A stretch of 64,000 nt of DNA from Clostridium algifaecis (lineage in GTDB: Bacteria; Bacillota; Clostridia; Clostridiales; Clostridiaceae). Shown here in pieces: positions 55,505-64,000 of the stretch (within the stretch, counting starts at the first letter, position 1; every line of letters begins with the position of its first letter). The stretch spans positions 1 to 64,000 of the forward strand of contig NZ_JAGGLM010000003.1 in the NCBI RefSeq assembly GCF_017874415.1. The letters run 5' to 3'. The translations under genes were made by a program, and so were the position numbers. The notes under the pieces are model-generated. The model did no database searches, was not told the origin of the DNA, and saw only the letters and a list, made by a program, of their open reading frames with translations.

Positions 55505-56545
55505 TTAATTACGCACATTTTTCATTGGCAATCCCTGTAAATAGTTCTTAATATCTTCAAAACCTATTTCTACAGAATTACGCATAGTATCACATGAAGT
55601 TCCTGCAAGATGTGATGTAAGCGTAACATTATCAAGTTTTAAGAATGGACTATCAGCTGGAAGTGGTTCCTCATCAAATACATCTATTGCAGCACCACCT
55701 ATAGATTTAGTCTGCAAAGCATGAATGAGGGCATCTGTGTCAACTATTCCAGCACGTGCTGTATTTATAAAATATGCAGTAGGTTTCATCTTTTCAAATT
55801 GTTCTGTTCCAATAAACTTATTGGTCTTCTCTGAAAGACGGATGTGTATTGTAATAAAATCAGATTGTTCGAGCAATTCTTCAAGTGTTACAGCTGTGCA
55901 TCCAGCTTCTTCTATAACTTTAGGATCTAAAAATGGATCATATACAACAATATTAGAACCAAAGCCCTTCAATCTTTCAACAACACGTCTGCCTATATAT
56001 CCAAATCCAATTATTCCTACAGTACATGCACGCATATCATGAATGTATTCCTGATTTACAAACTTTTTGCACCATTTTCCTTCACAAATAAGTTTATGAC
56101 TTCGTGCAATATTTTTATTTTCAGCAATCATCATACCAACGGTAAAATCAGCTACAGCATGAGCACTACGCCATGGTGCATTTATAAGCTTGATTCCTCG
56201 TTTAGTTAATTCTTTTACATCAGCATTTTCATAGCCACCACGCAATACAGCAGCAACCTTTAAATTTTCACAAGCATCAATAATTTCTTTATTTATAGAA
56301 GCAACATGAACTACTATAATATCTTTATCCTTGCAGTTATCCAGCAGAGGTTTGTACGTAGGTGCAGCATCAACGCCGCCTAACTCAATTTGAAGCATAC
56401 GATCAGTAATTGGACCCATAGCGTACATATCTTTATCTTCTATCATAGTAACCTCTTCACCATACTGTTCAAGTTCAAACATTTTTTGCATCAATTCAGA
56501 AGTAACTCCACCATCGGATACAAGTAAAATCTTTGTCTTTTTCAT
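55505..56545 (-). CDS. D-isomer-specific 2-hydroxyacid dehydrogenase (paralogue 1)
   Basis: This 346-residue NAD-dependent enzyme has the Rossmann motif GIIGFGYIGRRVVERL near 173. The catalytic triad is seen as Arg in NTARAGIVDTDAL (near 258), Glu in DVFDEEPLP (near 288) and His in SHLAGTSCDT (near 310). It is paralogous to the gene at 56781-57821. Leader copy B, a conditional terminator, lies 28 bases upstream, so its expression is probably gated separately. Substrate unknown; a phosphorylated sugar acid fits the PTS context. Confidence 0.85.
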   Translation of the reverse strand: MKKTKILLVSDGGVTSELMQKMFELEQYGEEVTMIEDKDMYAMGPITDRMLQIELGGVDAAPTYKPLLDNCKDKDIIVVHVASINKEIIDACENLKVAAVLRGGYENADVKELTKRGIKLINAPWRSAHAVADFTVGMMIAENKNIARSHKLICEGKWCKKFVNQEYIHDMRACTVGIIGFGYIGRRVVERLKGFGSNIVVYDPFLDPKVIEEAGCTAVTLEELLEQSDFITIHIRLSEKTNKFIGTEQFEKMKPTAYFINTARAGIVDTDALIHALQTKSIGGAAIDVFDEEPLPADSPFLKLDNVTLTSHLAGTSCDTMRNSVEIGFEDIKNYLQGLPMKNVRN

Positions 56546-56572
56546 AATAATTCATTCCCCTTTTCTTTTTAA

Positions 56573-56655
56573 TAATAAAAAAATCGACCCAAGACTATTA
56601 TTGACAATAGTCTTAAGTCGAATTCATTTTCACCATTCAACTAACTTTATTTTGT
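56573..56655 (-). promoter_or_regulatory. Terminator/antiterminator leader in front of dehydrogenase 1 (copy B)
   Basis: Minus strand. The same layout as copy A: AGTTGAAT (56635-56642) can pair with ATTCGACT, the 5' arm of a terminator stem at 56582-56624 followed by T-rich sequence. Differences from copy A keep or restore pairing in the inner stem (an A-C mismatch in A is A-U in B), which supports selection on RNA structure. It lies between the two dehydrogenase genes. Confidence 0.75.
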
Positions 56656-56780
56656 TTTATAAAAAAACGTATACAATAAAAATTAACTTATTTTTTACTT
56701 TAATTATACTTGATTATTATTCATTTGTCAATTATATTCGTTTACATTTTTGTTAACTTATTCTTATTATAGTTATAATT

Positions 56781-57821
56781 TTAAAATTCCGGGTTTATAC
56801 CATTTACAATCGGTAAATTTTCATTTTTGTCTAACGCTCTCGCTAAAATATCTCTCATGAATTTCGGACTATTAATAAATGCATCTCTTGTAGAACCTGC
56901 CATATGTGGTGTAATTGTTATATTATCAAGTTGTAGTATTTTATCATTTTTCACTATAGGTTCAACATCAAAAACATCTATTGCCGCCCCTGAGATTTTA
57001 CCTTCGTCAAGAGCTTCTACTATACTCTTCTCATCAACTAACCCTGAACGTGCTGTATTTACAATAACAGATGTCGATTTCATTAATGATATTTCTTTTT
57101 TACCAATCATATGATAAGTATCATCTGTAAGTCTTGCATGAATAGAAATTATATCTGAATTCTTAAGTAAATATTCTAGATCAACAATTTCTATATAATC
57201 TATATTACCTTTAAAAAACGGATCATAAACTAATATTTTGCATCCAAAAGCATTTAAATAACTTGCTACAAGTTTTCCAACGGAACCAAATCCAACAAGT
57301 CCAACAATCTTTCCATTTAGTTCTGGCACAAAACCACTATTAGGAAATTTTTTTCTCCATTCCCCATTCTTTAAAGCAGCATGGGATCTTGCTATATTCC
57401 TAATTTCAGAAAGTATCATACCAATAGTAAATTCAGCTACTGCTCTTGCATTACGCCCCGGTGTATTCATAACCGATATTTCCTTCGCTGCTGCATATTC
57501 ACAATCTATATTCTCCGCTCCTCCTCTTAATACCCCTATAAGCTTTAAATTTTTAGCTTTTTCTATCAATTTTTTAGACACAGGTGTAAATTGTACTATT
57601 AAAATATCATAATCTTCAATGTCCCAAATAAGTTCTTCAGATAATTCTACTGCCTCAGGTCCATTTTGTTCTATGAGAAGATTATCTTTCTGAAGCATTT
57701 CAAGATTTTTATGTTCCCATTCTCTTACTGTTATTTCAATTCCGTAACCTTTTAATTCTTTTAATCCTTCTTCCATAACTTCTTTACCTATAAAATTATC
57801 TCCAATCGCAAGTAACCTCAT
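56781..57821 (-). CDS. D-isomer-specific 2-hydroxyacid dehydrogenase (paralogue 2)
   Basis: This 346-residue paralogue of the preceding enzyme has the NAD motif GLVGFGSVGKLVASYL near 177, and catalytic Arg in NTARSGLVDEKS, Glu in DVFDVEPIV and His in PHMAGSTRDA. An N-terminal half with VREWEHKNLEMLQKDN differs most from its partner, so the two may act on different substrates or form a heteromer. It lies 30 bases after a small ORF and upstream of leader copy B, outside the gated part. Confidence 0.85.
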   Translation of the reverse strand: MRLLAIGDNFIGKEVMEEGLKELKGYGIEITVREWEHKNLEMLQKDNLLIEQNGPEAVELSEELIWDIEDYDILIVQFTPVSKKLIEKAKNLKLIGVLRGGAENIDCEYAAAKEISVMNTPGRNARAVAEFTIGMILSEIRNIARSHAALKNGEWRKKFPNSGFVPELNGKIVGLVGFGSVGKLVASYLNAFGCKILVYDPFFKGNIDYIEIVDLEYLLKNSDIISIHARLTDDTYHMIGKKEISLMKSTSVIVNTARSGLVDEKSIVEALDEGKISGAAIDVFDVEPIVKNDKILQLDNITITPHMAGSTRDAFINSPKFMRDILARALDKNENLPIVNGINPEF

Positions 57822-57851
57822 AGTACCATCTCCCTATATAATAATTATATT

Positions 57852-58010
57852 CTAATTATTCTTATTTTCATCAATATTCTTATATATGTTCTGAAATATA
57901 CCCCAAAACTCATCCCAATTCAAACCAATCTCTTTACAAATTTCTACATCACAAAAACCTTCGTTCAATAATTGTTTTACCTTTTCTTTTTCTGCATTTT
58001 TATCTATCAA
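57852..58010 (-). CDS. Small 52-residue protein, unrecognised
   Basis: An open frame between the PTS activator and dehydrogenase 2 starts with TTG at 58010 (or GTG at 58016) next to GGGGGTGA and ends at 57852. The charged product reads KEKVKQLLNEGFCDVEICKE then IGLNWDEFWGIFQNIYKN, a possible short helix-turn-helix-like fold. It is tightly packed with its neighbours (about 30 bases each side), which supports a real gene. No function is assigned. Confidence 0.5.
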   Translation of the reverse strand: MIDKNAEKEKVKQLLNEGFCDVEICKEIGLNWDEFWGIFQNIYKNIDENKNN

Positions 58011-58043
58011 TCTCACCCCCGCAGCTTTAAAACATAGTTTGAC

Positions 58044-60952
58044 TTAACTGCTTTGATTTATTATGTTAATAAATTCCGTGGATGTTCCCGCATTTTTCAA
58101 GCTATCCAATATTTCATTATTCTTCAGTATTTTGAATAATTCAGTTACTGTATTAAGGTCATTGTCACTAATTACAAGCATACATACCAGAACAACTTTT
58201 CTCCCGCCATTATCCCATTCAATAGGCTTCTTAAGTCTCAAAAATACTATACAGGAATTATTCACATAAGCAGATAATCCATGTGGAATAGCTATATCGC
58301 CTTTAAAATATGTAGTATTCATTTTTTCTCTTTCTACAACTGAATTGAGATATTCCTTTTTAACATATCCTTCATTAAATACAATAGCACACATTGTTTC
58401 CAGTATTTCCTGCTTTGTATTCAAATCAGAATCCAGCAAGACAAATTTCTCCTTTATTATACTTTTTAGTCCATTATAACGATTTTGTTTCATAATATAA
58501 TCAAGAAATATTTTCTTGTTGTTTACAAAGTTGTTTTCAAAAGGAATAAATTTTATTCCCTCTATTCCAGGATTTATTGTTCCAACTATAGCCACAATAT
58601 TGTACTCCAGTTTTAAACATTCTATTCTCTTCTTTAAGTTTTCATCAATAAGTCCCAACGTAAATATCTTTACATTTTTATAATTATGCATTAATGTATC
58701 TCTTATACTCTCAGCTGTTCCATGACCTGTAAGACACATGGATATTATTGCTGGCGGTTTTTTTGAATGGCTAACCGAGACCATCTGAAATTTATATTTT
58801 GAGTTAATTAATTCATAATATATATCATCTAGATCTTTTTCTTCCACATATACCTTTCTAACTGCCTCAAATGCTGTAAGAAGATCAATTCTATCAATAG
58901 TACGGGTTTTTATTCCTGTCCTCTTATTTATGATATCTCCAATATTAACCAAAGACCCCATGTCAACAAGAAATAATATGCCTTTCCCTGTATTCAATAT
59001 TTTTGATATTTCTATAGTTTTTTCAAATATCTTGGAAGGATTAACATCAAGCGGCATATCTATAGCTATTGGAAAATTTATATTCATAAGTTCATTTACT
59101 ACCTTAACCATTTCAGTAGCTACTCTTCCATGACACATTATTACAATTCCTATTTTATCTTTCTTGATCTTAGTCTCAAGAAGTTTTCTTATATACATTG
59201 CTATAAATCCTATTTCATCTTCAGGTATTTGAATTTTCTCCTCATTTTCAATCTTTGAAGATAAGCTGCAAGCTAGACTATACTCTTCCTTCATATTATT
59301 CTTTATATACATAATATTTGGATTTATTATATCGATTTTAAAACGTATTCTCTTTATTGCTTCATTTATGTGTATAGCAAGATATACTATTATATTTTCA
59401 CTTATATTTTGTTCATGATATTTTGATTTTAAATTTGTTACAAATTCTTTTAAGATAGAAATGATTGTATCTTTTACAATATATTTTAGATTATCAAGAC
59501 AGCTAATGCCTTTACTGTTATTCAAGTCAAAATCTATATTGTTAAAATTTTTAATTATAAATGTCCATAGTATCTTTTCCATTTCATCTGATGATAGATT
59601 CAACTTCTTAAGCTCATGATATTTTTTCTCTATTTTTTCATATATATCTTCCGGCAGTGAATATTTTGTTTCTTCATCAATACTATTATCAACAATCGTA
59701 TTATTGTCAGCATCGCCCTTAGGAATAAAAAGTTTATCTTTTATAATCATATTAAGTTCAGACATATCATGATTGTTTATACTTACATCTTCGCTGAAAA
59801 AATTATTGTATAATATTTCATTTAATCCTATATCTATTTCATCTTTTTCTGCATTTATTTTATCTATATAAGCATTAGCACAAGTAACCTGTATCTCACT
59901 TTTAATCTGTCCTATGTTTCCCTGGTAATTTTTTAAAGCAAAAGATTTGATTATTTTTTCATTTACAAAAATCTTGGAATTAGTTCTATTTGACTCCGTC
60001 TGAAAAAAATTATATATGAGTTTAGCTTTTTCTCTAACTGACCTTTCTTTAAGCGGCGGTATAGAAATAAGCATTGGAATCCTTCTTCTAAAACTTGTAA
60101 GCAGCATTGATTCTATATCTTCAGTAGTTGCGCCTATAAAAAAACCCTTGCTTTTCTATCATTAGATGTTTCTCCAAGCCTCTTAAATGTTCCCTTGTCA
60201 AGTAATGAAAAAAGTATTTCCTGTCCTTTTGGAGGTAATCTGTGTATTTCATCTAAAAAAAGTATCCCATTATTCGCTTTTTCCACAAGTCCTTCCGTAT
60301 CATTATCTGCTCCAGTAAAAGAACCTTTTTTATAACCATATAATATTGAAAGCAGCAGCTGTGGATTATCACCATAATCTGCACAATTTAACGATATAAA
60401 AGGAGCATTCTTGTGAATAATTTGCTGCTGGACAGCATATTTATGCATATATTCTACAAAAAGTGTCTTACCTGTACCACTTTCTCCAATTATAAGCGTT
60501 GAAAGACCAAATGGAGGATAACGCACTGCTGCTTTCGCTTGTTTTATACACTTTTTAAGACTTCCATCATAACCAACCAAACTACTGAAAATATCTACAT
60601 TGTTATTTTGTTTTAACGATTCTTTTAATTGAGGCGATTTTTTATAATTTTCATAGTTATCAAGCAGCTTACTTACATAACCTTGAGACACATCAAAACC
60701 AAGCTTAACAAGTTCGATATTAATCTGCCTGTAATTAATATCCGGATTTTTGCTTTTAATAGCTTCTATAGCTTTGATTATTCTAAATTTTTTTCGTTCT
60801 CTTGAATTTGGTATATTTAATTCATGCCTGATATTTGTAACTGTCTCCCTCAATATAGAAAGTTTTTGTGATATTTCTTCATCACTCAATGGTTTCTTGA
60901 CATCTTCTGATTCAATGATTTCCTTAACTTTTTTTAAATTGCCATCACTCAA
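58044..60952 (-). pseudogene. LevR/ManR-type sigma-54 PTS activator with a one-base frameshift
   Basis: Two frames together form one activator: 60134-60952 (HTH, then AAA+ with Walker A GESGTGKT, GSFTGA sigma-54 contact motif, and LFLDEIHRL) and 58044-60107 (rest of AAA+, PRD, EIIA-Man-like MCHGRVATEM, EIIB-like CLTGHGTAES, and a C-terminal EIIA type-2 domain with AIPHG). The break is at a T7 run (60138-60144, coding strand). With eight T the frame reads ARVFFIGATTEDIES as in family members. This may be mutation, sequencing error or slippage. Likely target: the sigma-54 promoter at 63221-63235. Starts TTG 60952 after GGAGGTGA. Confidence 0.8.
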
Positions 60953-61036
60953 ATATATTCACCTCCAAATATATCATTTGAAGTAGCAAAAATACTATTT
61001 GCTTTCTATTTAAATTTAGAAAGCAAATAGTTTATT

Positions 61037-61510
61037 TTAATCAAATTTTAATATCTGCGACATGAAAATTTTATAAGCCTCATCTTTGGATTCAGCATAA
61101 TATAGCTTTTTTAAATTTTCCTCATCCTTACAATAGTTTACTATATTTCTTAAATAATTGAGGTGACTATTTTCTCCTTTAAGGGCAAGTAAAAATACTA
61201 CACCTACATTTATTTTAGATTTACTGTCTTCCATTTTACAAAATTCAATCGGTTTTTTTAAGATACCCATTATAACAGCAGGTTCTATCACATTTTCACG
61301 TTCCGAATGAGGAACAGCTATGCCTATAGGCTTTGTTGCAAGTCCAGTTGGATATACATGTTCTCTTTTTATAGTGGCATTAACATATTGTTCATTTACA
61401 TATCCTTTGTTTTCTAAATAATTTGATATATATTTTATAGCATCTTCTTTTGTTTTTATATTATCCATTATCAGCATATCATAATATATACCGTCAATTG
61501 TATTATTCAT
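61037..61510 (-). CDS. PTS EIIA component, fructose/galactitol type
   Basis: This 157-residue PTS_EIIA_2 protein carries the phosphoryl-accepting His in IGIAVPHSERENV near residue 67. It passes phosphate from HPr to EIIB. It is encoded 24 bases after EIIC and ahead of the LevR-type activator, whose own C-terminal domain is of the same EIIA class. Start ATG after AGGAGGAGC. Substrate follows that of EIIC and is unknown. Confidence 0.9.
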   Translation of the reverse strand: MNNTIDGIYYDMLIMDNIKTKEDAIKYISNYLENKGYVNEQYVNATIKREHVYPTGLATKPIGIAVPHSERENVIEPAVIMGILKKPIEFCKMEDSKSKINVGVVFLLALKGENSHLNYLRNIVNYCKDEENLKKLYYAESKDEAYKIFMSQILKFD

Positions 61511-61533
61511 GTAGCTCCTCCTTTTATGTTTAA

Positions 61534-62808
61534 TTAAAATCCGAATATAAGACTAAATGCTTTGTAAACTATTACAACCAAAGGTGTACCTGTGGCATCC
61601 CATGCTGATATAGCTCCTTTTGCGACATTATAATTCATAGTTCCAGCAAGTGCCGTCATAGGTCCTGCCATAAGGCTTGCACCCCAACAGAAAAGGCATA
61701 CTATAATGGATTCAATAATTATATTATGAAATATGTTTCCTCCAGTTATTGCATTTACAGCTGCACTTTCCCACAATACTATTATTAAACTTACAGAAGC
61801 TATCATTGTATTTCCAGGAAGTACAAGAGAAATAAGTAATGCTATAGGATACATTAGCAATGTGGTTGGAGTAACTGCTGGATGACCTATTACAGTAGAA
61901 CAATCAAGTGCTATACGAACATCATCTCTATGCAATTTGGATGTAAGCATTTTCCTTGCAGCTTTAATAACAGGGAACCATCCTTCTACAAGTATTGCTG
62001 CCATTCTCGGAAGAAGTAAAAATGCTGCTGACATCTCAACTCCTAGTAAAAATGCTGGCATAATACCTATCTGGCTTAAAAGTCCAATAAGTATTCCAAC
62101 CAAAGCTCCCATAACTGTAGTCTCACCAAATATTCCAAATTTCTCTTCTATAGTTTCAGCTTTTATAGTAACATCTTTTATAACAGGTATTCTTCTTAAA
62201 ACCCATTCAAGTGGTATTGCTATACATGCCTGAAAAGAGAAGTGGCTTCCATGAGGCCATGAACCTCCTGGTGGAAAATTATTTATTTTTTCTATATAAG
62301 GTGCAGCAATATCTGCTGCTTTTACATCAATCATCAAAAATATAATAACTGATAATGTAGCTATCCAAAAGTTGTGCGAAGCTACTCCAATCATACCTCC
62401 AAGAAGCATAGGTCTCCACGTATTAAATATATCTACATATAAAGTTTTAGTATACCTTATATATACCAGGAAAACATTCAATATCAAAAACAACAGTACA
62501 CCAAAATATCCATACGTATTTCCAAAAGCATAAGTTAAACATCCCCATCCAATATCTACAACACTTTTGTGAAATCCATATATTTTAACTATATTATTTA
62601 CAGGCTGAGACATCGCTGTTTGTATAAGATTAACTATAAGCATTATACCTTGAAGCCCTATAGATACTTTCAGTGAACCAAGTATAGCTTTTTTAATTGG
62701 TACACGTATTGCCAAACAAATTATAAGAAATAAACCTACTATTGTTACACTAGAACTAAATCCAAAGAAAGCATGCAATGCACTGGTTATTTGACTTATT
62801 ATTCCCAT
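61534..62808 (-). CDS. PTS EIIC component, galactitol (GatC) family
   Basis: This 424-residue integral membrane transporter has about 10-12 helices. INNFPPGGSWPHGSHFSFQA near 180-199 and CSTVIGHPAVTPTTLLMYPI near 300 are typical of GatC-type EIIC. Related proteins carry galactitol and other polyols or aldonates. There is no galactitol-1-phosphate dehydrogenase in the locus; two hydroxyacid dehydrogenases take that place, so the substrate may be a different compound. The ATG follows GGAGGAAAA. Confidence 0.9.
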   Translation of the reverse strand: MGIISQITSALHAFFGFSSSVTIVGLFLIICLAIRVPIKKAILGSLKVSIGLQGIMLIVNLIQTAMSQPVNNIVKIYGFHKSVVDIGWGCLTYAFGNTYGYFGVLLFLILNVFLVYIRYTKTLYVDIFNTWRPMLLGGMIGVASHNFWIATLSVIIFLMIDVKAADIAAPYIEKINNFPPGGSWPHGSHFSFQACIAIPLEWVLRRIPVIKDVTIKAETIEEKFGIFGETTVMGALVGILIGLLSQIGIMPAFLLGVEMSAAFLLLPRMAAILVEGWFPVIKAARKMLTSKLHRDDVRIALDCSTVIGHPAVTPTTLLMYPIALLISLVLPGNTMIASVSLIIVLWESAAVNAITGGNIFHNIIIESIIVCLFCWGASLMAGPMTALAGTMNYNVAKGAISAWDATGTPLVVIVYKAFSLIFGF

Positions 62809-62884
62809 ATTTTTTCCTCCATTCTAAGTGATTTTAAACGTTTACTTATCTCACATACTTTAATAGCGCTATTAACTTTAAAAC

Positions 62885-63181
62885 TTATAGTCCTTTGACA
62901 ATTGCTGTAATTTCATCTAATGCTTTTTTTGCCGCATTATCATCAAGCATTATACCAAGTGCCCTTACCATCGGAACATCAGATGGATTTTTCAATTCAA
63001 CTGTAGTTGCAATTAAGTCTGCACTTCCAACTTGTTCTTCAAGATCTGTAACCCTGCATATAACAACTTTTACATTTTTAATTTTTTCCTGTTTCATTCT
63101 ATCTTCTATTTCTTCTTTTAAATAATTGGATGTACATATTCCTGCACCACAGCAGCATAATATTTTAATATTGTCTTTCAT
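62885..63181 (-). CDS. PTS EIIB component, galactitol type
   Basis: This 98-residue PTS_IIB protein has the phosphocysteine loop at residues 8-20 (ILCCCGAGICTSN), the lactose/galactitol IIB pattern C-G-x-G-x-x-T-S. It transfers phosphate from EIIA to the sugar during transport. First gene of the operon, about 40 bases after the -12 element of a sigma-54-type promoter. The ATG follows AAAGGAGATGAG. Confidence 0.9.
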   Translation of the reverse strand: MKDNIKILCCCGAGICTSNYLKEEIEDRMKQEKIKNVKVVICRVTDLEEQVGSADLIATTVELKNPSDVPMVRALGIMLDDNAAKKALDEITAIVKGL

Positions 63182-63220
63182 GTTCTCATCTCCTTTTTAA
63201 TTCTTATACCTTTTATATAA

Positions 63221-63235
63221 GCAAAACCCATGCCA
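63221..63235 (-). promoter_or_regulatory. Sigma-54 (-24/-12) promoter of the PTS operon
   Basis: On the minus strand TGGCATGGGTTTTGC has GG and GC at the exact -24/-12 spacing of the sigma-54 consensus (TGGCACG-N4-TTGC). It lies 40-54 bases upstream of the EIIB start. The LevR-type activator in the same operon needs such a promoter. ACAATTA-type words repeated at about 63270-63305 could be its upstream binding sites. Confidence 0.8.
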
Positions 63236-63380
63236 ATTACAATTTTTATAATCGTAATTCCCTTAAACACTAATGTTACAATTATTTAATCTGTGTTTAC
63301 AATTACAAAAGTCATATTATAATCTTTTTTATTACAAATAAATAGTTTTTCGTAATGCTTCTTATTTTATTCATAAAGAT

Positions 63381-63432
63381 AAAAATGCCATTTCAGAATA
63401 ATCTTTTTTAATCATTTTGAAATGGCATTTTT
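63381..63432. terminator. Terminator after the iron alcohol dehydrogenase
   Basis: Arms at 63381-63395 and 63418-63432 are 15-base perfect complements (AAAAATGCCATTTCA form) around a 22-base loop. T5 follows on the minus strand. It lies just after the stop at 63446 and separates this gene from the PTS operon promoter. Confidence 0.8.
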
Positions 63433-63445
63433 AAAAATTCATATA

Positions 63446-64000
63446 CTAATATAATCTTTCATATATTCCACGAATTTCTTCTCTTGATAGTGGGACATAA
63501 TTGTTTGCAAGAAGTCTCTGCTGTCCAGCTATTACACTATCAGTAAACTCATCTATTTCTTCTTCCTTCATTCCATATTCTTTAAGAGGTTTTCTGGCAA
63601 GTAACTTATCAAGAACCCCAGATAAATCATCATATACACTGCTAACATCCTTTGTTCCAAGTATATCTGCTAAAATTTTATTTACCTCTTTTATCTTTCC
63701 ATCTGGATCTAATCTGTTATAAGTTTTGAATACTTCAGTAAAAAACTGATAGTTTGCTTCTCCATGTGGAACATGATATCCTCCACCTAGTGGATAAGAA
63801 AGTGCATGTACTGCTCCGACACCTGCATTTCCAAAAGCTATGCCTGCATAATTGCTTCCAATTAAGAAATCTTCAATTATATCCAATCTATAATCCTGTC
63901 CCTTTTCAATTATATCCATGTAGCCCTTAAGTATTAAATTTATAGCTTGTACACTAAATAATTGAGTAAAAGAATTAGCTTTTGGAGAAACATAAGATTC
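63446..64000 (-). CDS. Iron-containing alcohol dehydrogenase, C-terminal part (4-hydroxybutyrate dehydrogenase-like; cut by window edge)
   Basis: The frame is open from the right edge (ESYVSPKANSFTQLFSVQAI) to a stop at 63446, about 184 residues. GNAGVGAVHALSYPLGGGYH is the iron-binding C-terminal region of group III alcohol dehydrogenases, with His ligands in VHAL and HVPHG. The YVSPKAN segment and overall pattern resemble 4-hydroxybutyrate dehydrogenase of clostridia, but the N-terminal NAD domain is outside the window. It ends ahead of the PTS operon, with its own terminator. Confidence 0.8.
   Translation of the reverse strand, partial: ESYVSPKANSFTQLFSVQAINLILKGYMDIIEKGQDYRLDIIEDFLIGSNYAGIAFGNAGVGAVHALSYPLGGGYHVPHGEANYQFFTEVFKTYNRLDPDGKIKEVNKILADILGTKDVSSVYDDLSGVLDKLLARKPLKEYGMKEEEIDEFTDSVIAGQQRLLANNYVPLSREEIRGIYERLY

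Noticed and set aside
55505-57821. serA (phosphoglycerate dehydrogenase) or pdxB
   Set aside because: The proteins lack the ACT regulatory domain and sit in a PTS locus as a paralogous pair; catalytic motifs alone do not decide the substrate.

Overview
The window is about 64 kb of very AT-rich Firmicute DNA. Gene content points to a nitrogen-fixing Clostridium (sensu stricto): the short clostridial NifK, a NifD with the C. pasteurianum-type insertion, a NifN-NifB fusion, split homocitrate synthase (nifV-omega/nifV-alpha), CWB2 cell-wall repeats, strong GGAGG ribosome sites with frequent TTG/GTG starts, and a 4-hydroxybutyrate-dehydrogenase-like iron alcohol dehydrogenase at the right edge. 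The species cannot be fixed from the sequence alone.

Layout. 1-0.8 kb: a transposase cut by the left edge and a remnant resembling a spore-germination gene. 0.8-10.9 kb: membrane proteins (YitT, UPF0756, an Nramp relative with altered metal-site motifs), thiamine salvage thiM-thiE, an amino-acid ABC importer without its ATPase, pepT, and thiD-cytX behind a TPP riboswitch. 10.9-24.9 kb: housekeeping and envelope genes (addA, a GGDEF protein, thrC, a cysteine desulfurase, an orphan CbiM/NikM, a CWB2-amidase, a CNNM/CBS transporter, a cold-shock protein), including an 890-bp gene-free stretch full of hairpins. 24.9-40.7 kb: the nitrogen-fixation block, all on the minus strand: nifH-nifI1-nifI2-nifD-nifK-nifE-nifNB-nifV-omega-nifV-alpha, followed by an unassigned repeat protein with a Cys-rich tail. 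It adjoins a HTH/binding-protein-like regulator and modABC, so molybdenum uptake and nitrogenase sit together, separated by a palindrome-rich intergenic region.

40.9-53.6 kb: a GntR/DUF1648 pair; an S-box (SAM-I riboswitch) operon of aminotransferase, MetQ and a LarA-type racemase; a LysR/TauE pair; an ISLre2-type transposase; a frameshifted esterase; and an APC permease. 53.8-63.2 kb: the most unusual part, a minus-strand locus with a galactitol-type PTS (EIIB, EIIC, EIIA), a LevR-type sigma-54 activator carrying a one-base frameshift in a T7 run, a small ORF, two paralogous D-2-hydroxyacid dehydrogenases, a GlpP-family antiterminator and a class II aldolase. A good -24/-12 promoter lies in front of the PTS genes. 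Two near-identical RNA leaders, each able to fold either as an intrinsic terminator or as a competing antiterminator, lie in front of one dehydrogenase and in front of the aldolase.

Proposed working of that locus (inference): the LevR-like protein with sigma-54 switches on uptake and phosphorylation of an unknown polyol or sugar acid. The GlpP-like protein then senses a phosphorylated intermediate and opens the two downstream gates, so that the dehydrogenases and aldolase are made only when substrate is flowing.
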